NCBI GenBank assembly: GCA_037447655.1 | Contig: JBBHKE010001131.1 | Location: forward strand, 125,475 to 189,474 | From: Zygnema cylindricum | Taxonomy: Eukaryota; Streptophyta; Zygnematophyceae; Zygnematales; Zygnemataceae | Length of the DNA: 64,000 nucleotides | Direction of reading: 5' to 3' | In this document: one piece after another, positions 46,359-58,031 of the stretch | Numbering within the stretch: position 1 is the stretch's first letter | Layout: each line of letters begins with the position of its first letter | Program-made: the position numbers and the translations under genes | Notes under the pieces: model-generated | What the model saw: the letters and a program-made list of their open reading frames with translations, nothing else | What the model was told of the DNA's origin: nothing | Database searches by the model: none

Positions 46359-47045
46359 GGGCATGGTTACATCAAGAGGTCTGTGTAATAGTACGGACAG
46401 CAAAATTTGTGTATTACAGGGGCCTCGGTTACATCGCGTATCGTCTGTAAACAATTTTTACATACGTGTTCTGATTTGAATCGTTCCACGTAAGTCGACG
46501 ATCAAATCTCTAGAATAGTTAAAGATATGGAAACCGACCATTTTCGTACGGACATCCGTATTTGAGTATTACGTACGTGTACTTCGCAAGTGTACCGCGT
46601 CAATGTACCTCAGAGATCTCCTTCACTCTGTTGACTTTCAACTTCACTCTGCTGACTTTCAAGAAAAAACTGTATTTCTTTTCGGCAAAGATTTTACGGT
46701 CACCTTATCCGAAGGCACGTGACTTTGGGGGCGTGTGAAAATTTCCATTTTTCATCGACGCACGTGTATATTGTCCAGGTGTAGCGAAATTACTGATTCT
46801 GTATTGGTGAACCTACCTCCGCGAGGAGGGTTCACCAATACAGAGGCGTATGGAGCGATTGTGTCGCAGATGAAGACCAAAATGTAATCGGACGGTCGAC
46901 GTCTTCTCCCGGATACTTGGAGAATCGTAATCTTATTTTCTGTAATGTTGTTTGCAAGAAACTCACGAAAATATAGTACGCAATGGTACGGGCAAGTACA
47001 AAATTATGTATTAAACCTCACTTTTCGTCTAATGTAACCATACCC
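46359..47045. mobile_element. Tourist/Harbinger-like MITE
   Basis: Ends GGGCATGGTTACATC and the complement of GATGTAACCATACCC-like sequence (TAATGTAACCATACCC), flanked by TAA (46356-46358, 47046-47048). A 3-bp TAA/TTA duplication with GG-starting ends is typical of PIF/Harbinger. 687 bp, non-coding. Confidence 0.72.
46799..46843. other. Strong hairpin inside the Tourist-like element
   Basis: CTGTATTGGTGAACC...CCTCC, GCGA loop, GGAGGGTTCACCAATACAG: about 19 paired bases with a 2-base bulge. Confidence 0.8.
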
Positions 47046-47070
47046 TAAGCCAATAATTACGATTTGTCGC

Positions 47071-47291
47071 GTTGCCTAAGATTTGCGAAATGAATAGTGT
47101 TACTACCGTGTCAGATTTGCGACGCTTTGTCGCGTTGCCTAAGATTTGCGAAATGAATAGTGTTACTATCGTGTCAGATTTGCGACGCTTTGTCGCGTTG
47201 CCTAAGATTTTCGAAATGAATAGTGTACCACCGTGTCAGATTTGCGACGCTTTGTCGTGTTGCCTAAGATTTGCGAAATGAATAGTGTACT
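47071..47291. repeat. 63-bp tandem repeat, about 3.5 copies
   Basis: Units begin GTTGCCTAAGATTTGCGAAA at 47071, 47134, 47197 and 47259 (periods 63, 63, 62). Units are almost identical. The first three are in one open frame only because 63 is a multiple of three; I do not call a gene. Confidence 0.9.
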
Positions 47292-47292
47292 A

Positions 47293-47351
47293 CACCGCGC
47301 ATCGTTATTAGCGTTGAGAAATTATTAATGTTAAAATTTAATTAGGGTTAT
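47293..47351 (+). mobile_element. CACCGCG-family left end, relic
   Basis: CACCGCGCATCGTTATTAGC and about 40 further bases match 58723-58782. Preceded by TA. Interrupted by the gypsy-2 LTR; no right end seen. Confidence 0.75.
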
Positions 47352-48298
47352 TGTAACAGTAATAGCAGATCGAACTTGTTTATAAAAGGGTATTTAGGAG
47401 TTATGATTATAGATTACTAAATTTGGTAGACGTTCGCGAAAGAATCACGCGATTTGGAGTTATATTTCAAAAGTTATAGCTATGGGTGTACTTAGGTGGC
47501 AGTGCGAGGTCTAAATAACAGGTGGGTATCATTGAAACGGGTTAAGGGTCAAGTTGGTACCGAAATTTCGCGTGAACGTTTCATAAAGTTCTAATGAAAC
47601 GTTCAGTTTGCATGGTACTTCGTTTCGTACAATTTTTAGTACGAAACGTCACTTTCACTTAAGGGAATTTAGTAGGAAGTTTCGCGTCCGAAATTTGTGA
47701 TGCACGATCGTGCGAAGTCGCGTTTCGTTTGGCGCGCGCATTTGCACGTAAATGTTACATAGTGAAACGTAGCGTTTGATTGGTTAATAAAGTGCTAAGT
47801 AGTTAGTAAGAGATTTCGCACGTTTTTGCATTGGTCAGTCCGTGTCCTTGCTGATCAATGATTGGCCCAGGTAAAAGCCTGTTCAAACGGAGCTCTGACT
47901 CTGGCTTGGCTGGTCCGTGAAGTGTAAGAGGAGAGTAGACATCTTTTCATTTGGAAAAGTTTGTGGAAATTCCGGCTGATCTTGGTGCTGAGCGATAAAT
48001 ACCAAATTGGAGAAAAGGCATTTTGCATTGAAATCTCTTACTAACTAAATAGTGTTTTAGTAGTTAAGAGATAGAATTATTAAGAGTGGAGGGTAGTGGA
48101 AAACACTTTATTAAAAAGGGTTGAGCCACGAGGGCAAGAGACCAAGCTAATGTTATGTGGACAAAAGCTTCTTCTATTTTAAAGTTTATCCTTATGTGAG
48201 TGTTGTCCAATGTGGATGTGAATTTTCCAATGTGTGGAATATGTGGTTGGGATTGATGTAGTAATGGGATTTTCTGAGAGGTAGGAGATCCTGTTACA
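47352..48298 (+). repeat. gypsy-2 5' LTR
   Basis: 947 bp with inverted termini TGTAACAG ... CTGTTACA, followed after two bases by the primer-binding site. Confidence 0.82.
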
Positions 48299-48300
48299 TA

Positions 48301-48312
48301 TGGTATCAAAGC
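48301..48312 (+). promoter_or_regulatory. gypsy-2 primer-binding site
   Basis: TGGTATCAAAGC: one mismatch from the complement of the plant initiator tRNA-Met 3' end. Confidence 0.85.
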
Positions 48313-49077
48313 TTGGTTAGAAACCAAGGAGAAGTTTGCTCACTCGAATATCGACTCCGTGACCGGTGAGGGTGCTCTAACCTGTGTCGGTAGAACCACA
48401 ATGTGAAGTGGTAGGGGATTGGAGGGAAACTGAGTGATCACACAGCCAGCGGCCGCTGGTTAGATGTGGGGCGTGCTCAGGTCCTAAGGACTAAGGCGGG
48501 GTGGGCAGTGTAGCCACCGCTGAAGCTCACTCCAATTACCTAGAGGCCAAACAAACTTGCCTTCTCCTAGCAATGATTCATGTGTTGAGGAAGGGCTTGT
48601 AGCCATGAAGGGTGAGGAGGTGAGGATTAGAGAGTAAAAGATCCAGATGTAGTGGGAAGTGGGAAATTTGCTAATTGAGGAGAAGGAAAGTGGAGTACTT
48701 TACTTCTTCAAGAGCAAAGGAGTCCAGAAATGACTCAAAACTTTTCTAACCCTAAATTGTTACCTTTGATTGATTTCAGTTTTTTTTGTTGCAAAATTTA
48801 TGGTTAAATCTTACCTTTGAGAGCTTTCAATTTTTGCTATTGCAAAATTTGTGGGGAAATTCTTACATTTCTGTTTCAATGTTGGGAAATTGAAAATTTG
48901 AATTTGTACTAACTTACCGTCAATGTCTTTTTAATTTCTCAGATCTTGATCTTTTCAAAGGATTTGTTAAGGAGAAGAAGTTTTGGATTGGAGCAATCCG
49001 AGGACTTCAAATCTACAGCAAATTTCTATGGGAAATTATACTCTATCTTTCCTTTTGCTTGATTTAATTGTGTGGTA
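48313..49077 (+). other. gypsy-2 untranslated leader
   Basis: About 765 bases between primer-binding site and the gag ATG, with no open frame of note. It includes two T/A-rich near-copies (GCAAAATTTATGG / GCAAAATTTGTGG near 48795 and 48845). Confidence 0.6.
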
Positions 49078-50335
49078 ATGGCAAATTCTGCATGGAAACG
49101 TGAAATGGAGAATGTTTTGAATGTGTTGAAGAAACGAACTGTGAAATTGGTCAAAAGATTTAATAATCATGCTGCCGCTGTGGATGAAACCATTTCTGAA
49201 TTGAAAAGTGAATTGAAAGTTGTTAAAGAAAATGGAAATATTTCAAATGAGAAATTGGACGAACTTATTAAAATAATTCAGATCAAAAATGATGTTAATG
49301 ACCAAAAGGGTGAGAGTAGTAAAAGGAATGTTAGTTTTAGGGAGGATGATCATGATAGACCTAAGAAGATAAGGGATCTGAAATTGTCTATTAGTGAAGC
49401 ACCATCGTTTGATGGTTAGAGGATCGATGAGCTGGATGCTTGGATTTTTCATATGGAGTATTATTTAGAGTCTAGAAATTGCGATCGTGATGATTACACT
49501 TCTTTTGCAGTTAGCTGTCTGAAAGGCGATGCTCATATTTGGTAATATACTCAGAGAAGGTCTAATTTGATTCATGATAATGCTGATTGGGAAACTTTTA
49601 AAACCGCGATCAAATCGCGTTTCTTGTCTGTCACTTTTAAATCCAGAATGGAAGAAAAGTGGTTGAATTGTAAGCAGACTGGATCTGTGAAGGATTATAT
49701 TGTGGAATTTGACTCATCTAGCATTCATGTCATAGGTTTGACTGATGAAATGGCTAAATTGCATTTCTTGAACTATTTGAATCCTATACTGAAATCAGAG
49801 CTAAAACATCAAAATTTTAATAATTTGAAGGAATTACAAGATAAGTCATTGGAATTAGAGGATCAGTTGGGGTATAATCGGGAAACTCGATCACTCAGGG
49901 GTAATTTAAATGAAGTATCACAGTGGGATAAGGAGGAATTTGTTGAAGAGGGTCTGAATGCTGGTCTGGTGAATAGGCAAAATATCTTCAGGGGAAATCA
50001 AAGGGGTGGACATAGTGTTAATGCACGAAATAAATTTAACAATAGAGGGGGGTACATTAAAAGTCCTAAACTAAACATTAATGCCCAAAACCCTAACCTT
50101 ACAATCCCCACATGCACTATTTGTCATAAAAAGGGTCATAGGGCATTTGAGTGTGCACAATTGAAAAAGATTAACTGTTATAATTGTGGAGAGGAGAGAC
50201 ATTTTAGTAGAGAGTGCACAAAACCCAAAAAGAAAGTCACTTGTTTCAAATGTGGAGTCCAGATCATTACGCTAAAGACTGTACAGATAAAGGTTCTCTC
50301 AAAACAGTCGATGTAAATGAAGGTCTCCAAGAGGA
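49078..50335 (+). pseudogene. gypsy-2 gag
   Basis: ATG at 49078 (MANSAWKREMEN); a GTG two codons earlier is also in frame but unlikely. A predicted coiled coil (residues about 10-75) precedes the gag core. In-frame TAG at 49417-49419 and TAA near 49542 (next to HIW, where a second Trp is expected) break it. The core is WETFKTAIKSRF, QTGSVKDYIVEF, LHFLNYLNP. Three zinc knuckles follow: CTICHKKGHRAFEC (50114-50155), CYNCGEERHFSREC (50176-50217), and a third (50242-50282) with a one-base deletion that shifts the frame. Confidence 0.87.
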
Positions 50336-50407
50336 TATTGCATTATATCTAGCTGAGCAGGAAGCTCAGGAGGTGGGAAACGGAAAGGACTAACTGAAAG
50401 TCCTCAG

Positions 50408-50941
50408 TTGAGTCAACCGGATCCAGAAGTTAAAGAGTTAACTTTGGAGGGCAAATTAATGAATGGAAAAGTTAGGATAGCTAAATTTATTATGATTCTC
50501 ACTACACTGCATAGTTTAAAGAATCCTTCTGATGAAATTCTCAACAACATACCTATGTTAGGACAGTTAACTAATAATGACACCAGACACAGGTTGATTA
50601 GATTCGAGTCATTAGTGGAAGGAAAACCGTTGAAAGTAATGGTTGATTCATGTGCCACACATAATTTTATTTCACATAGGTTTGTAGAGGAAAATAAAAT
50701 TCCTACTGTCATAAGGGAAAAGCCTTTACATGTTCAAGTGGCAAATGGTAATAAGTCCACATTAGACTTACAAACTAACACGATAGAAGTTGATATCCAA
50801 GGTCATAAAATGATAGTTGTGTGTGAAATAATGAGTTTGGGAAGTGAACAACTAATTTTGGGAAAGCCTTGGTTAACTGAACAAAATTCTCAAATTAATG
50901 GGGAAATTAACACCTTGAAAGTGAGGTCTGAAAACAGTTAG
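50408..50941 (+). pseudogene. gypsy-2 protease
   Basis: Retropepsin-like region: VMVDSCATHNFISHRFVEE, where the active-site Asp-Ser/Thr-Gly is Asp-Ser-Cys, then a VANGNKST flap region and LGKPWL. The Gly-to-Cys change should damage the active site. It stops at 50939-50941 and pol restarts in another frame. Confidence 0.82.
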
Positions 50942-50947
50942 AAGGTT

Positions 50948-52708
50948 TTGCAAGCATTATCTCCTAAGAAATTGCATAGGAATCATATAAATAACATAAC
51001 CAGATTGGGAGTGGAAGGTTTGATATCTGCTAAACAATTTAAAAAACACTTAAAAGATAAAACAAATCATCCTTTCTTGTTATTAGTAACTGAGGCAGTT
51101 ACTGATGAAAGAGGGGGAGAAAACACTAACATTGATGTCATCACTAAATCAGACACCACTAAAACTTTCGAAAAACTAAAATCTGATTTTGTAACTGACA
51201 TTAATACATCTGATGTTGCTGTTAAGGATTTGATTTTTGAATTTCAAGATGTTTTCCCAAGTGATTTACCCTCGGGAAGGCCACCTTCCCGAGATGTAGA
51301 ACATGTTATTAACCTTGAACTTGGATGTAATCCTCCTGTCACAGGAATTTATAAACACAGTTTCTTTGAGCAGGAGGAGTTAAAGAAACAGATCAAAGAA
51401 CTCTTAGAGAAAAGACATATTCAGCCCAGCAAATCACCGTACGGAGCACCCGTTCTTTTCGTCAAAAAGAAGGACGGAACGTTGAGAATGTGTGTCGATT
51501 ATCGCAGTCTGAACAAGATTACGGTGAAGGATAAGTATTCGTTACCTTTAATTTCTGATTTGATAGATCGTTTAAAAGGTGCTAAAGTATTTTTGTTGAT
51601 TGACCTGCGTACTGGCTTTAATAAGGTGCCAATTAGAATTGAAGATGTTGATAAAACTGCTTTTAGAACTAGGGTGGGTCATTTCGAATGGATAGTGATG
51701 CCATTCGGCTTAATGAATGCACCGCCTACTTACCAAAGATTAATGAACCAAACCTTTTCAGATTACATAGATGAGTTTGTCCAAGTGTTTATAGACGATA
51801 TTTTAGTCTACAGTGAATTTCAAGAACAGCATGTAATTCATTTAAAAATAGTGTTGGAAAGGTTAAGAGAAAGAAAATTATATGGAAAATTGTCAAAATC
51901 TAGTTTTCTTAAAAGTGAACAATTATTTTTGGGACATATAGTTAGTGGGGAAGGTGTTAAAACAGACCCATCCAAAATTTTAGCAATCCAAAATTGGAAA
52001 CAACCTACTAATGTCACAGAAGTTAGATCGTTTTTGGGATTGGCCACTTATTACAAGAAATTTATTAGGAACTTCAGTATGATCGCCGCACCTTTGACGG
52101 ATTTACTTCGGGAGAAGGAGACGTTTGTGTGGGGAGCTGATCAGGAGGGAGCATTCGAGGAATTAAAAGGGAAGTTGACCTCTGCCCCTACACTGGTGTA
52201 TCCTGACCTTGCCGGGGAATTTGAAGTTCTGATCACCACAGATGCATCTGATAAGGGTCTAGGTGCAGTCATAAGTCAAAAAGTCGGCAAACACTTTCAT
52301 CCTATTGCTTTTGAGTCCAAAAAATTCAATGATGCTGAAAAGAACTATACAGCACAGGAAAAAGAATTACTTCCAATTGTACATGCATTGGTGAAATGGC
52401 GTTGTTATTTTCATAATAAAGAATTTACAATTCATTGTGATAATAAAGCACTCTCTTATTTACAGAGATTAAGTGATGCGCAGATTATGACTGGCAGACA
52501 AGTTAGGTGGATGCAAAAATTAGCATATTTTAAATTTAATGTCAAACATATTCATGGGAAAACAAATGTAGTCGCAGATCCATTAAGTAGATGTTTTGAA
52601 ATAAGTGTTATGGTTCAAGATGAATTGTTTTTAGATACAGTTAGATATGGTTATGATAAAGATCCTTATTGTTGTGATTTGCAAGAATATTTCGGGAGGG
52701 AATTCTGA
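50948..52708 (+). pseudogene. gypsy-2 reverse transcriptase and RNase H
   Basis: Long open frame of 586 codons. Reverse transcriptase motifs: [51 protein letters not shown] (both catalytic Asp present), [11 protein letters not shown]. RNase [40 protein letters not shown], ending in NVVADPLSR. Catalytic residues are intact, so this is the best-preserved enzyme segment in the window. A frameshift at the end separates it from integrase. Confidence 0.9.
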
Positions 52709-52860
52709 CCCACTGAATGAGAGGCATGTCAAAAACTTTAGAATAGAAGATGGTTTACTGTATTTGCAAACAGGGGATAGGTTATGCATCCTGAAATGGG
52801 AGACTTGAGAAAACAACTTTTACAGGAAGCCCATGAGCATTTAGCACATGCTATTTTGCA
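52709..52860 (+). pseudogene. gypsy-2 integrase start, truncated
   Basis: EDGLLYLQTGDRLC, then RKQLLQEAHEHLAHA (start of the HHCC zinc region), in shifting frames, ending where a gypsy-1-type LTR fragment begins. Confidence 0.75.
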
Positions 52861-52862
52861 GG

Positions 52863-52998
52863 GCTACTAAGTTGCTAAGCCGCTAAGTTGCTATGGTGCT
52901 ACGCTGCGTTGGTCTGGAATCGCAGCTGCGCTGTTCTGGAACCGCAACTATAGCAGCCTAGCCCTAGCCACTAAGAACCCGAATCGTGTAACCTTGTT
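52863..52998 (-). repeat. gypsy-1-type LTR fragment, reversed
   Basis: Reverse complement of the first ~135 bases of the gypsy-1 LTR: GGTCTGGAATCGCAGCTGCG, CCGCAACTATAGCA, ending GTGTAACCTTGTTA, the LTR start. Confidence 0.82.
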
Positions 52999-53381
52999 AT
53001 AGTACCGCTATGGTTTTGCCGGTATGCGCTATATCCTTTTTATTTGCTTACCGATAATCGATATTCTGGCACGATATATCAATACTGGTGTTATCGTGGT
53101 AAAAATTTGACTATGACAGTTTTATATTGCGAAAACACGAATACTGATAGCTATCGATGAAAATTGTACGATTTATTCGGTTTAGGTATACGGAAAGCTA
53201 TTCGTACTAAAATCGACTTATATAAAGTACAAAATAGATTGACATACATGGCATGCCACACTATATAAAACCAATAATATGATGCAATATGTTATAAGTT
53301 ACTATTGTATAACGCACAATATTTTATCATACTTATCGCCAATAATGAAATTGTTGGTTTCGGAGCGATATATCGGGACCC

Positions 53382-54379
53382 TACAATTATGTGTCCTCCA
53401 TTGGACTACAGAATACTGGAAGCCTCTAGATAATTTTTAACTAACCCACTTCAAGCCACAACCACTGCTGCCCAAGAAGGCAAAGTGACTGTTTGAATAC
53501 ACCGCTGTGCAGCCTGGACTCCTCCGAGTCCGTAGCAAAAAGAATCACTAAAAACGGCCAACCAGCCGATTAGTTATGAGCCGGCAAAGATGCCAATTTA
53601 TACGAAGCTCCCAAAGGAGAGGTGACTGTCTAAAAATATTCTAAGTCCTACATCTCTCTCACAAACCCTTTTTTCTAAAGTACGCTCCAATCAGGATACT
53701 GTAAAGTACCAAAAAGTACTGTGTCCGATGAACTTTATATACGGCCTCTATACGACAAGGCCATGGAGTGGACGCGTGTCGCCGTCTAAATCGTCTTTAT
53801 GTCATCCGGGATCCCCGCTGCTCAATTCAATCCTGCCACGTCACGTCACGTCCAAAAACTGCCAAAGTGACAATTCCGAGACCTTGGCGACGATTAGCGC
53901 CGTTGGATGAAGACCGACTTTTAATGTACGCCGTTAAAATAAATGTCTGACTCATTTATTTCTTGCGGGGAATTAGATGTACGCACTGAATCTGCTATGT
54001 CTCTATGTTTCCATTTCACAGTTACGTTAATCGGATTAGTGTTTTGTTCAATGTTTAAATAAATATCGTACCCCATGTAATGTAACGAACTCCTACGACA
54101 GACCTGTTAGAGCTGACGGCTACGCCACGCTTTGCCGGTCGGAGGTTCGAGTCACGTCGGACTCAACCTTTTGTTGAGAGTGACTTAGGTCACTCTTAAG
54201 TCCTGCCAATGGAGTTGAGGCAGCCATGGCTCCACCAGCCTCTCTATCCTTCAGTGACTACAACAAGTATGGGGGGTAGAGGGAAGAGGTGGAGGCAGGC
54301 TGCCTGCGCTTTTACTTTTCCTATTTTTACTAATAAATTCAGACCTAGAAAATACCTTATAAATCTGATAATTTCAACA
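53382..54379 (-). repeat. copia solo LTR with GACCC duplication
   Basis: Single LTR, 998 bp, flanked by GACCC (53377-53381 and 54380-54384). No internal region. CCATGGCT hairpin at about 54207-54303 and a tRNA-like module with GTTCGAGTC at 54145-54153. Closest to the LTR at 370-1377. Confidence 0.9.
54098..54163 (+). other. tRNA-like module inside solo LTR
   Basis: D-arm-like GTTAGAGCTGACGGC (from 54106), then GGTCGGAGGTTCGAGTC with perfect box B (54145-54153). No closing acceptor stem. Confidence 0.5.
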
Positions 54380-54436
54380 GACCCCTCATTGTTCGATAAC
54401 TGATAATTATCGTTGAGTTTTTTGCCGATACCCAAC

Positions 54437-55040
54437 AATATTTTTTACATCTCCTTTGTTGTTGTTTGTTATTTGTGCCACGAACAAGCAGGATAAAGAA
54501 ATTCCACTATAGTGCCAGAATATAACGTGGAATATCTTTGACGCGATGGGAAAAAAAATGTTAAGAACAAATTTCAACCGCCAAACAAAATTTCCTTCAC
54601 CACTGAGAAAGGATGTGGCTATTTGCTCAACCATTATGCAATCCAAGATATAAAGTTTATGGAAAAGAATAATGTTTCAAGTTATTGATAAGCAGACAAA
54701 AAAAACTCTATATTCGTTTGGCTCATATGTTGGATCCTCATTTGTTCCCACATACACCATCATTTGTTGTTGAATCCGCCGACAAATGTTATATATTACA
54801 TTAGATATTTCCAACGCCTTAGCCACCTCATCGACGTCGTCACACAACATCAGACTGCAGCAAATAACACTACTACTTATTGTCAATATTTCCAAAGCGC
54901 ATGGTGAACACATTTCCTCTTTCAACTCCCCATCTGCAAGTCAATGGCGTGCCACAAATGTGGCTTGTCATTGCCTACACACTCTTTAAGGATAATTTTT
55001 TTGAAAAAAAAAACGTAAATATAGCACTGAAAGCTGAGCT
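54437..55040. other. Gene-free stretch
   Basis: Nothing recognised; open frames here have no domains. Confidence 0.4.
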
Positions 55041-55246
55041 TGTAAAAAACAGGTGTGAATTTATCCAAAAAGGTCAGTTTTTGAAAAATGGTGCCAATTT
55101 ATAAATAAAAGGTGGGTTTTTCGAAAAAGAGGTGCGAATATATAAGAAAAAGTGAGTTTTGTAGGAAAATATACACCTTCAACACAGCTACAAAGGCGTG
55201 TCCACGTCACTCCGTCAAACAAAATACGTCCGTATTAGCGGCCACT
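55041..55246. repeat. Dispersed repeat, copy 1
   Basis: About 39-bp sub-repeats (GGTGYGAATTTATxxAAAA then GGTSAGTTTTTCGAAAAA), followed by a unique tail containing GTGTCCACGTCACTCCGTCA. Matches 58110-58331 in the same orientation. Confidence 0.8.
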
Positions 55247-56413
55247 AAAAACCCAAAAAACCCAAAAAAACCCAAAAAATAACCCTTAAAAGCCGTGAAA
55301 AAACGAGGAAACGGCTTCTTAAACTTGTATGTGTTTTACTTTTCATTTGCAGAATTCGCAACGATCCTCCCGTTGTGGTGTATCAAGTGTGGAAAAGATA
55401 ACGGAAGGAAAAGGTCTCCAATGTGATTCAATATTGGATTCAACATTCTTTCCCGTTAACACTCCTGTTTCGATATTTTTATAATTGAAATCGACTCCCA
55501 TCCGATTAATCTTTTTGCATTGTTGCTTCGTTATTTCGGTAGCAACTTGACATTCATTTTATTATCCTATTTCTTTGGTAATATGTTTGGCGATTCTCCC
55601 ACTTCTCGTAAGATTGTACTTACGAGCATTTTTTAGATTTTCTTTTCTTTTTTTTAAATAAATATGTCCTAGAAAATGAGCCGTATCTAACTTTTTAATA
55701 CGTGTTTCATGCGTAAGGTTAGCTCAAGGTTGTAAGGAATAATAAACTTTGAAATGATTTTGAGGACCTTTTTGATAAAATGGCAGGTGCGATGTCCGTT
55801 TTAGAGTCCCTATATATGTATCGGTTTTATAAGTAGATGTACCTTTAGTTCCCTATGTTTTGTGTTTAGAGCCTTACATAGGATATTGATTTCACAGTAT
55901 TGTGTTTGATTGTCACATGTTTGGTTGTTTGTCCCATTAAAGACGTTTGTGTTTATTTCATTTTTCGGAAGAGTGATGTAGCCAAGGAGAGCTCCTTGTA
56001 CTACGGGTATTAATGGGATTGCTGGGAGAAATACACTTATAGTAGAGGGAGATATCCACATGTTTGGCGCAACATTGGAGCTTCGGCGGTGACTGCTCTT
56101 ACATCGCAGATAAAAGTCGACCCTTGACAAGTATCCGATGGTCAAGGCCGTGTTGAGATTATGACTGTGACCTCATGTTGCACAATGGTTTGATTGCTTT
56201 TGTTCGAAAAGATTGACTTTGTTCGAAAAGTACAAAACCACAGTTTCATTTTTTTCCTCGAGTTGCCGAACGAGGTACCAACATTTGTTATCGTGACGCT
56301 AATGATTGATGTTTATTGACTCGGTCGTAAGCCTTGTCACGAAGAGCAATTTGAATCATTATTGAAATGTCCGTATCATTATGTCTTCTAGTGGTTGTGT
56401 AAAATCCGATAAC
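55247..56413. other. Gene-free stretch
   Basis: No gene recognised. Includes CCCAAAAAA-type runs near 55250-55280. Confidence 0.4.
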
Positions 56414-56415
56414 TA

Positions 56416-56999
56416 CACCGCGAATCGTAATTAGAGTGAAAAAAAATAGAGTAAAAAAACAAAAAAAATAGAGTTATGCACGCTAATTTGTGTGATAAAA
56501 CTTTTTCACAAAGGAAGTTTACTGTAATTTATTTAAGTACTCTACATTGGGTTATGTCGGCAATAATTGTCTGCGCTGTATTTATGAACACGAAATTACG
56601 TAGATGTACAAAATCTGTCAGTCCGTATAGTTTGACGTCATTATGACGTTAGTACTATTTGTCGCGCTGAATGTTAGTTAATTTTCACACTGACGACGAT
56701 TCGATGGAGGAGAGTTATGCGTTGATTTTTTTGTTTAGTGCAATTTGACGTGCGAGCGCGATTTTAGTAAATCATTATTTGTACCTTTCAACTTATAAAA
56801 GTACAATTTTAGCACGGTCGGAAGTCGTCCGTACTCTACACTATTTAAAATAAACCCATAATATTTTTTTTACACTAACTAAACCTTACCTTAAATAGTA
56901 TAATGGAAATTTTAGAATCATTTACTCTATTTAAGGTGACAAAGTTGAAATTTAGGGTGACCGAAGTAACGTTATTTACTCTAATTACGATTCGAGGTG
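56416..56999. mobile_element. CACCGCG-family MITE, copy C
   Basis: Ends CACCGCGAATCGTAATTAGA and ACTCTAATTACGATTCGAGG(TG), flanked by TA (56414-56415, 57000-57001). 584 bp, non-coding. Confidence 0.85.
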
Positions 57000-57001
57000 T
57001 A

Positions 57002-57735
57002 GTGATAGTATGTTCGGTCATCAGCTGTTGTGAAATCGTGTTTTGGGAGTACGTGTGGACGCGGTGCCAATGTTTAGTGTGGTGAGATCAAGCGATTCCA
57101 ACTGTTGTCATGATTTGAGATTCATGCCGTAAAATTTATTGCTGAGAGATGACGCTGGCTTTTGTTTTTGATTTTGCGGACTTCCTCAAAGCCTCATAGC
57201 TTGTTCCCACCGGAAAAAAAATCACTTCCGCAACAGACGGGCGTTCTAATAATGTACGACTTTCCGAGCACCGACATTGTTGTTTTTCGAAAGTTCCAAG
57301 AAAACCGAACAAACGAACTTCCTCAAAATATTTGAGGATATTGAAGTCGGGTTAAAGTTGCGTTGTTTTTTGAAATAGGACAACGGTAACCCCAAAAGAT
57401 GACGTAGCAAAAACAACACGTGAAGAGCTTTTTCATTCTTTTCGCGCAAAAAAATTGTCTAACTTTGAACCATCGTCGTCGTCCGTCGTTTGAAAAACTG
57501 CAAGTTTGTTTTCGCGCCTATGTTTAATGACGTTGAAGCGTGTGACGTGTTACAGGACACCTTCAATCGGAGTTACGTGCCAAAATTTTGGTGTGAACAA
57601 GACCCGTTTTCCGATGAGTTATGGGAAAATCATCGAAATGGGCAAAATGTTACAAATTTTTCCGATGGGAACATGCTATCACGAAGAACATGCCTTGTTG
57701 GATTAGTTCGAACTTGCAGAGTTTGAATTTGTTTT
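57002..57735. other. Gene-free stretch
   Basis: Nothing recognised; open frames at 57490-57726 show no known domain. Confidence 0.4.
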
Positions 57736-57743
57736 GTTTGGAT

Positions 57744-58031
57744 CATAGTTCAAAAGTAGGTGAAAGTAGGCCCATACAATATGCCTATTGTACGCAAAAC
57801 ATACAATATGACCTTAAGACCCATATTGTATTCAGACCAATTAAAACATTCGGACCAAAAATTTGACCAATTAAAACATTCGGACCAAACATTTTTTTTA
57901 CACTGTCAGATTCGGACGATCGGACAGTTGCTGATCAAAGTAAAGAAGATCACATGAAAAGCCCATAACACAACTTACGATAAAGGCGCCGACCAAAGGC
58001 CTACCATGAAAACGCCTACTTTTGAACTATG
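57744..58031. mobile_element. hAT-like MITE with 8-bp duplication
   Basis: Ends CATAGTTCAAAAGTAGG and CCTACTTTTGAACTATG, flanked by perfect GTTTGGAT (57736-57743, 58032-58039). 288 bp. Inside is a 30-bp tandem duplication (GACCAATTAAAACATTCGGA units, about 57836-57896). An 8-bp duplication is the hAT hallmark. Confidence 0.85.

Larger units (their letters stand above)
47352..52860 (+). mobile_element. gypsy-2, 3'-truncated Ty3/gypsy
   Basis: 5' LTR 47352-48298, primer-binding site, gag, protease, reverse transcriptase, RNase H and the start of integrase. It ends abruptly near 52860 with no 3' LTR. Its AT-rich composition differs from the GC-richer gypsy-1, marking a separate family. Confidence 0.87.
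53013..54436. mobile_element. TATCGG-rich TIR element, copy 2, split by a solo LTR
   Basis: 53040-53381 matches the left and middle of copy 1 (GGCATGCCACxCTATATAAA, GTTGGTTTCxGA, CGATATATCGG), and 54380-54436 matches its right end (GTTCGATAACxGATAA, GCCGATAC). Left boundary approximate. Lacks the LTR-like segment of copy 1. Confidence 0.65.

Noticed and set aside
47072-47281. Open frame encoding a 21-residue repeat protein
   Set aside because: It follows only from a 63-bp tandem repeat; no start context, domain or continuation outside the array.
54098-54163. Functional tRNA gene
   Set aside because: Box B is good, but there is no closing acceptor stem and the anticodon arm is poorly paired.
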